NCBI GenBank assembly: GCA_947364395.1
Contig: CANASS010000002.1
Location: forward strand, 35,117-99,116
Length of the DNA: 64,000 nucleotides
Source: an uncultured bacterium
Lineage (GTDB): Bacteria > Bacillota > Clostridia > Oscillospirales > Oscillospiraceae
Direction of reading: 5' to 3'
Of this stretch, positions 59,029 to 64,000 are shown piece by piece. Each line of letters opens with the position of its first letter. The first letter of the stretch is position 1. The notes beneath the pieces were generated by a model. The model ran no database searches, was not told the DNA's origin, and saw nothing but the letters and a program-made list of their open reading frames with translations. The translations under genes and the position numbers were made by a program.

Positions 59029-61002
59029 TCAGCTGGAAGCCAGGGTGAACCTATCCACCAGCTGCTTCAAGCTGTTGGCCTCCGCCGACAGCTCCTGGCT
59101 GGCGGCGGCACTCTCCTGGGCGGTGGCGCTGTTGGTCTGCACCACAGAGGAGATCTGGTCGATGCCTTCGGTGACCTGGACCAGGGCGGTGGTCTGGTTC
59201 TCCACGGCCTCCACCACCACATTCATTTGAACAGAGACGTTGCCCGCCAGCTCATTGGTCCGCTCCAGAGACTCGGTAACCCGGTTCACCGTCTGGCTGC
59301 CCTCCGAGACGGACATGATGGAACTCTCAATCAGCTCTTTGGTGGCCTTGGCGGCCTCGTCGGACTTGGACGCCAGATTGCGAACCTCATCGGCCACCAC
59401 CGCGAAGCCCTTCCCGGCGGAACCCGCCCGGGCGGCCTCCACAGCCGCGTTCAGGGCGAGAATATTGGTCTGGAACGCAATATTCTCGATGGCCGCGATA
59501 ATCTTGGAGATCTCTTCCGAAGAGCTGGATATGCGCTCCATGGCGGCGTTCAGCTCCTTGACGTGCTCCACGCTGGTGCCAAGCTGGGCTCCGGCCAGAC
59601 CCACAAACCGGCCCGCCTCCTCCGCGGCCGCGGAGGTTTTCTGGGCGCTGGCGGAGATGTCGTTGATGGTGGCCGCCAGCTCCTCGATGGAGCTGGCCTG
59701 CTCCATGGAACCCTGGCTCAGCGTCTGGGCTCCCGTGGACACCTGGCCGCTGGCTGAGGAGACCTGTCCGGCGGAGGAATCAATCTGCCGCATGGTGCCG
59801 CTCAGCTCCATCTTCAGTGTGCGCATGGACAGAAGGATGCTCTGGAATCCGCCCACATAGGCGTCCCGGTGGGGGGACTGGATGTCAAAATTCTTGTTGG
59901 CCATCTCGCTGAGCAGATAGCCGATATCGTCAATGATGGTGTTCAGCCCTTCCACCATAGCCGCAGTAGAGCGGGTCAGCTCCGCCGTCTCGTCCTGCCC
60001 GGCAGTCTGGGGGACGGGGGCCTTCAGGTCGCCTTCTACCAACAGCTTCATCCGCTCGGCACAGGCCCGCATGGGTACGCTGATGTTGCTGGACAGCTTC
60101 AAGGCCACCACGATAGACGCTATGATAGAAACCACGATCACCAGCACGCTGATGAGGATGCCAAAGTATGTATCCGCCAGATAGTTGGATTTGGGCGCGG
60201 CCACAGCCAGACTCCAGCCATCGGTGCCGCCCACCGGGGCGTAGGCCAGGAAACGGGGGCCGTCGTCGGCTTGGATGGAACCGAAGCCGTTTTCCCCCTG
60301 ACGCATGGCCGCGTGGAGGGCGGCCCGGCTTTTCAGGGAGGAGTCGCTCTGGGCGTCCCGCTCAATATTCTGGGTGGTGATGGTGTCCAGCGTGATATCG
60401 GCGATGGTGTCGCCGGACTTGTTAATCATGTAAGCCCGGCAGTTGTCCCCGATCTGGATGGAGGAGACGATATCATTCAAAAAGGTCTCCGGGGGCACAA
60501 AATAGACCACGCCCACGATAGTGCTCCCATGGTTCCCGTTTGCGTAGAGGGGCGCGGCCACCATGATGGACAGCTCTCCCGTGATCTTGCTGACCAGCGG
60601 CTCGGAGACATAGACATTGCCCTGCATGGCTTGCTTTACATACTCCCGGTCCGAGTAGTCCTTGCCATCGAAGATGCTGGTACCGTCGGCGCCGATGATG
60701 TTGCCGCGCTGGAAGCCGTGCATGACCACGCGCTCGTCAATGATGGCGCGCTTTGCCTCCGGCGACGTATCATCGTCAGACAGCTGTGGAATACAGCCGG
60801 TGTCCATGGCCACGTTTTTGTAAGCGGTCAGCTCCTGCTCAATGCGCTGAGCCGCCAGTACCGCCGTTTCGCTCATCATCTGGTCTACGGTGGCGACAGT
60901 GCTCCGATAGCTCAAGGCGCTGCTGGCCGCCCCCACCGCGATCAACGCGGTCAAGAGGGTTGCCATCAAGCATACTGTAATTTTTTTACGAATGCTTTTC
61001 AT
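59029..61002 (-). CDS. Methyl-accepting chemotaxis protein
   Basis: 657 residues. Membrane helix at about 10-30, an outside dCache-type sensor (about 40-275, with GTSIFDGKDYSDREYVKQAM), a second helix (about 280-305), HAMP, and the signalling domain with the hairpin tip IIAAIENIAFQTNILALNAAVEAARAG. No chemotaxis or flagellar operon is in the window, apart from CheX and CheY-like genes at 50 kb. Confidence 0.93.
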   Translation of the reverse strand: MKSIRKKITVCLMATLLTALIAVGAASSALSYRSTVATVDQMMSETAVLAAQRIEQELTAYKNVAMDTGCIPQLSDDDTSPEAKRAIIDERVVMHGFQRGNIIGADGTSIFDGKDYSDREYVKQAMQGNVYVSEPLVSKITGELSIMVAAPLYANGNHGSTIVGVVYFVPPETFLNDIVSSIQIGDNCRAYMINKSGDTIADITLDTITTQNIERDAQSDSSLKSRAALHAAMRQGENGFGSIQADDGPRFLAYAPVGGTDGWSLAVAAPKSNYLADTYFGILISVLVIVVSIIASIVVALKLSSNISVPMRACAERMKLLVEGDLKAPVPQTAGQDETAELTRSTAAMVEGLNTIIDDIGYLLSEMANKNFDIQSPHRDAYVGGFQSILLSMRTLKMELSGTMRQIDSSAGQVSSASGQVSTGAQTLSQGSMEQASSIEELAATINDISASAQKTSAAAEEAGRFVGLAGAQLGTSVEHVKELNAAMERISSSSEEISKIIAAIENIAFQTNILALNAAVEAARAGSAGKGFAVVADEVRNLASKSDEAAKATKELIESSIMSVSEGSQTVNRVTESLERTNELAGNVSVQMNVVVEAVENQTTALVQVTEGIDQISSVVQTNSATAQESAAASQELSAEANSLKQLVDRFTLASS

Positions 61003-61062
61003 CTCTTTTCACCTCAACAAAATTGTGCCGAAGCCGTTTTTCTCCAGTAGGAGTTTGTACCT

Positions 61063-61092
61063 ATTATAGAATCTGAAAAGTTGGTCTGTCTA
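61063..61092 (-). promoter_or_regulatory. Promoter of the chemoreceptor gene
   Basis: TAGACA (61087-61092), 18-base spacer, TATAAT (61063-61068) on the minus strand. Confidence 0.65.
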
Positions 61093-61928
61093 TAGGATTT
61101 CCTCATGAATCTATCCTTGCTGCGACCTTGTTCATCCGCCAGCCCCCCTCATACCATTCTCTTTTAATATTATAACACGGCAAAGTTTTTTCGTCTATTC
61201 AAAAAGATGAAAGAAGGCAGATAAAAGCTCAAGGGGATGTCAGAGAGGTCAGCCATATCCAGAGTCCCGCCGCTGTAGTATTCTATGTTAACGTCCCACA
61301 GAAAGATTCCTCCTCCGGCTCACCACCGGCGGGGCTGATGCCGTCAGCTTTTCCGGCGCGAGGTGAAGGGAGTTGTATTTCTGACGTTCACAGGATACTC
61401 TCTTCCGGCGCCGGTGCGCTTGCGCATGGTTGCGTTCATTTCTTAATGAGGAGATCACAGAGGAGTTTTTGTCTGCAAACGCCGCCGGGGCTGCGGCAAC
61501 GGAGGAACGCCCATCGTGACCCCGGCTGAATCCCGTGTTCATAAGAACGCTGTTCAGGCTGGGGAACAGAATAAAAGCTTTTGAGCTGCAAAAGAAAAAA
61601 GCCAGGGAGTTTTGCTCCCTGGCTTTTCGCCACTTATTACACAAGCCAAACCGTGACGGCGAACCCGCCGGCGAAGAAGTAGGGTTTTGTGTAACATTGT
61701 GTTGTCTTGTGTTGACAAAAAAGATGCAGACCCCAACCCGCATCCTCCGTCCCCTCTCGGACTCGAATCCAGCGAAGCGAATCGGGGCCGAAGGCGAAAA
61801 AATTCCCGCCAGAGTGCAGTTTTCGGCGAAGCCGGAAAGGGAACGGTGATGGGAATTTCTGAGCTGGTGCAAGCGCCCACTTTCGAACCCGGCAAAAAGT
61901 GGATTTAGGCCACTACTGCTTTTGCAAT
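61093..61928. other. Gene-poor junction between chromosome and acquired segment
   Basis: No convincing gene is seen in about 835 bases. It holds a second copy of the AAAAAAGCCAGGGAG/CTCCCTGGCTTTT hairpin at 61595-61627. GGACTCGAATCC near 61758 looks like an isolated tRNA T arm, without a complete tRNA. Base composition falls from GC-rich to AT-rich to the right. Confidence 0.5.
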
Positions 61929-62765
61929 TTATTCAATGAGCAATGTTGGTGTAAGTTGGTATATGGCAGAACCTGAATTATCTTCAGCGCTTTTGAAACC
62001 AGTTCTGTTAATGGTAATATAGAATGCATCTTTAATACTGTTATTCTGAACATCAGAATATTCAGCATACAAAACTATGTACATATGCTCTGGCAAAGAG
62101 TTGCACTTCATTATTTCATGTATTAAAACAGAATACGCTGTTGGCAGCGGCAGAGTATATGTTTCCACCGCATTAGGCAACATGTACATTAAGCGGAAAC
62201 CGCTGTCAATATCTGTAACAACCAACCCTTTATCAAATGAAAATACGGCGCTCTCTTCAAATGTGCAGAAATTCTCTTTTAATGGATTACACTCTGCAAG
62301 ATAATTAGATAAACGAGATAGATTCGTCTGATCCCATTCAAAATGAATGTCCTTTGCAGCCCCCACTCCTAAATTAACGACTGTGAAACTTTCTAATCCG
62401 TTATTCGGAAATATATTAACTGGTATGTCAACTGTACCAGTGATGCTTCCATCAGCATTGATCTTATAGCTACTATTTGATTTATCTGGCAATGATACTA
62501 ACCAATCTTCTTCGCTGTTGGAGTCCCATGAGATATTAAAGTCCGATGCATTCATTAAAATAGTAGGCTTATATGCCGCATTACGGTCTGTCTGCATTTC
62601 CCTAAGCGTTAATACAACACCAATTAGGGAAAAACCCGTAAGTATAGCCATGATTATTTGAATTTTATCGGAGATTGAAAGAGTTGCTTTTTCGATTTCA
62701 GATACTCCGCGGGGTTCTTTTTCGTTATTATGGGGTTTCTGTTTGCCGCGTTTTTTCCTTGGCAT
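61929..62765 (-). CDS. Hypothetical membrane protein on an AT-rich island
   Basis: 278 residues. A Lys/Arg-rich N-terminus (MPRKKRGKQKPHNNEKEPRG) is followed by one membrane helix at about 33-52 (KIQIIMAILTGFSLIGVVLTL) and TLREMQTDRNAAYKPTILM, a pattern seen in many uncharacterised proteins of mobile elements. The C-terminal 200 residues are beta-rich by eye. Codon use is much more AT-rich than in the core genes. Function unknown; it neighbours recombinase genes. Confidence 0.7.
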   Translation of the reverse strand: MPRKKRGKQKPHNNEKEPRGVSEIEKATLSISDKIQIIMAILTGFSLIGVVLTLREMQTDRNAAYKPTILMNASDFNISWDSNSEEDWLVSLPDKSNSSYKINADGSITGTVDIPVNIFPNNGLESFTVVNLGVGAAKDIHFEWDQTNLSRLSNYLAECNPLKENFCTFEESAVFSFDKGLVVTDIDSGFRLMYMLPNAVETYTLPLPTAYSVLIHEIMKCNSLPEHMYIVLYAEYSDVQNNSIKDAFYITINRTGFKSAEDNSGSAIYQLTPTLLIE

Positions 62766-62810
62766 AAAATATATCTCCTGTTCAGACTATTATTAACCGT
62801 TTTGTATAAG

Positions 62811-63724
62811 CTACCCATAGAGCCTTTTTAAGGCTGCCAATGATGTAGCTTCAAACAGTTCCCTGCTTACAATTGCCGGGTGGTGTTCCTGTATCAAAAA
62901 TCTCTCTAACTCACCCTGATTCCTAACCTGCTTCCCAGAAAACAAATCTGCTATAAAGGTCTTCTGGAGCAGAACATCCCCTACATATTTTTCGTTTCTC
63001 AACAGCTTACTGATCGTCTCCCGACTCCAGTGGGGCTTCCCGGTTGGGGTGGAACCTTGCTCTCATAGAGCCATTTTGAAATTGCTCCAAGACTACTTCC
63101 AACAGCCCTCATCTCAAACATCTTCCGAACAATTTCAGCGTCAGGCTCATCAATGACCAGCCTTCCATCATCTCCATGTTTATACCCAAAACACGCAAAT
63201 TCAGCGTAACCAGAGGTGCCCTTTTCAAATCCTCTCTTGATCCCCCACTTGATATTTCGACTCATGTCCTCGCTCTCAGCCTGGGCCAGGGCACAGTAGG
63301 CGGTCAACAGGATTTGTATTCGCTGCTCATTAAGCCACATATCCTCCTGCTCAAAATAGACCTCTACACCCAAACCGTGCAGATCCCTCAGCGAACGCAG
63401 CATATCCAGCGTATTGCGCCCAAAACGGCTGATAGACTTCGTCAGGATCAGGTCAATTCTCTTCTTGCGGCACTGTATTAGTATCCGGCGAAACTCAGGT
63501 CGCTCTTTCAAATTCAGACCTGTGGCTCTTTCTAAAAATATCCCGGCGTTTTCCCAATGAGGATTTCCTGCGATCAGTTGTGAATAGTGCCGTTCCTGCA
63601 ATTCGATACTGCTGGTCTGCTCCTCCAACTCCGTACTGACCCGGCAGTAGGCGGCTACACGAAGATGACGCAGTTCTATCGGACGATGATCTTGCGTGGG
63701 GGAAATCTCAGTCATCTTTCGCAT
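62811..63724 (-). pseudogene. Serine recombinase, frameshifted and truncated
   Basis: The first frame (63724-62999) has the resolvase domain HLRVAAYCRVSTELEEQTSS (catalytic Ser) and LILTKSISRFGRNTLDMLR, then the recombinase domain up to AISKWLYESKVPP. Near 63045 the frame shifts, and the continuation KPHWSRETISKLLRNEKYVG, then DVLLQKTFIADLFSGKQVRNQGE, is read in another frame (to 62811). The joined protein ends at KRLYG, far short of the 450-550 residues usual for large serine recombinases, so it is broken unless the shift is a sequencing error. Confidence 0.8.
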
Positions 63725-63756
63725 TTACATAGCCTCCCGCAGTTTTCTTCATTATA

Positions 63757-64000
63757 TCAAAGCGAGAGCTTCATAGCAATGTTGTTTTGCGGTTCTTTAG
63801 AACGGCTGGATTTTTCCTGCTGTACCGCCATGAATGTCTCATCAGGAATAATGGCCTCATGGGCATCGGTGTAGAGATACCGATCCATGAGGCCATCGTT
63901 TTCAATTTGAACCGCACCGGTACTGACCGTTTTTTGAAGCAGCACCCGTCCGGTATATTTTTCATTGGAGAGCAGTTTGTCAATCGCCTCCCGATTCCAT
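63757..64000 (-). CDS. C-terminal part of a second serine recombinase, cut by window edge
   Basis: The frame is open to the edge and reads WNREAIDKLLSNEKYTGRVL, then LQKTVSTGAVQIENDGLMDRYLYTDAHEAIIPDETF, the recombinase-domain end of the same family as the neighbour. It stops 32 bases before the start of the next recombinase gene. Tandem serine recombinases are typical of integrative elements in Clostridia. Confidence 0.75.
   Translation of the reverse strand, partial: WNREAIDKLLSNEKYTGRVLLQKTVSTGAVQIENDGLMDRYLYTDAHEAIIPDETFMAVQQEKSSRSKEPQNNIAMKLSL

Noticed and set aside
61745..61770. tRNA-like T arm GGACTCGAATCC, possible attachment-site remnant
   Set aside because: No acceptor, D or anticodon arms can be built around it on either strand, and the nearby recombinases are serine-type, which do not usually target tRNA genes.

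Overview
The window is about 60% GC and reads as the replication-origin region of a Gram-positive, spore-former-type Clostridia chromosome. Gene content and codon style fit a gut Oscillospiraceae (Flavonifractor/Lawsonibacter-like); that placement is inference from gene order and protein character, not a database match.

Layout. 0-3 kb (minus): jag/khpB (cut by the window edge), yidC, yidD, rnpA, rpmH. 3.2-12.8 kb (plus): dnaA, a DnaA-box cluster with a basal-unwinding-like sequence, dnaN, yaaA, recF, remB, a PH-domain protein, gyrB, gyrA. 12.8-24 kb: rnhA, aspS, hisS, an active-site-degenerate methylglyoxal synthase, a lone minD, rsmG and serS, separated by repeats and by small HTH/RHH two-gene cassettes. 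24-28 kb: parB, parA and noc with four parS sites, one of them translated. 28-38 kb: yitT-type membrane protein, xpt, tadA, two ECF sigma/membrane-partner pairs (one partner is a membrane-anchored serpin), and ileS behind an isoleucine T-box that is interrupted and displaced from its gene. 38-46 kb: queT with a structured leader, a membrane XRE regulator, pyrB with a PyrI-like zinc tail, five tRNA genes, and a seven-gene thiol-redox operon (trxA, trxB, DUF6132, ccdA, tlpA-like, ferredoxin, NapH-like). 46-61 kb: a hybrid histidine kinase with two receiver proteins and CheX, LacI and TetR regulators, a Pho-type module (Pho-box-like repeats, Na/Pi symporter, pyridoxal-type kinase, PhoB/PhoR-like pair) and a chemoreceptor. 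61-64 kb is AT-rich and carries a membrane protein and tandem serine recombinases, one of them frameshifted: the edge of an acquired element.

The housekeeping genes cooperate in replication initiation (DnaA, DnaN, RecF, gyrase), chromosome segregation (ParA/ParB/Noc/parS) and translation (four tRNA synthetases, tadA, tRNAs). The accessory signal lies mostly between genes. At least five dispersed repeat families occur: a GTTACTTTCTGC-type hairpin element, a TTCCTTTTTCTTT-type hairpin element, a CCCCACAAAGCC palindrome (also found in frame inside a protein), a GGAACCTCTGAA MITE, and a TTGTCACGCTTCGCC element inserted in the ileS T-box. With the three HTH/RHH plus small-protein cassettes, these are the best candidates for undescribed biology here.
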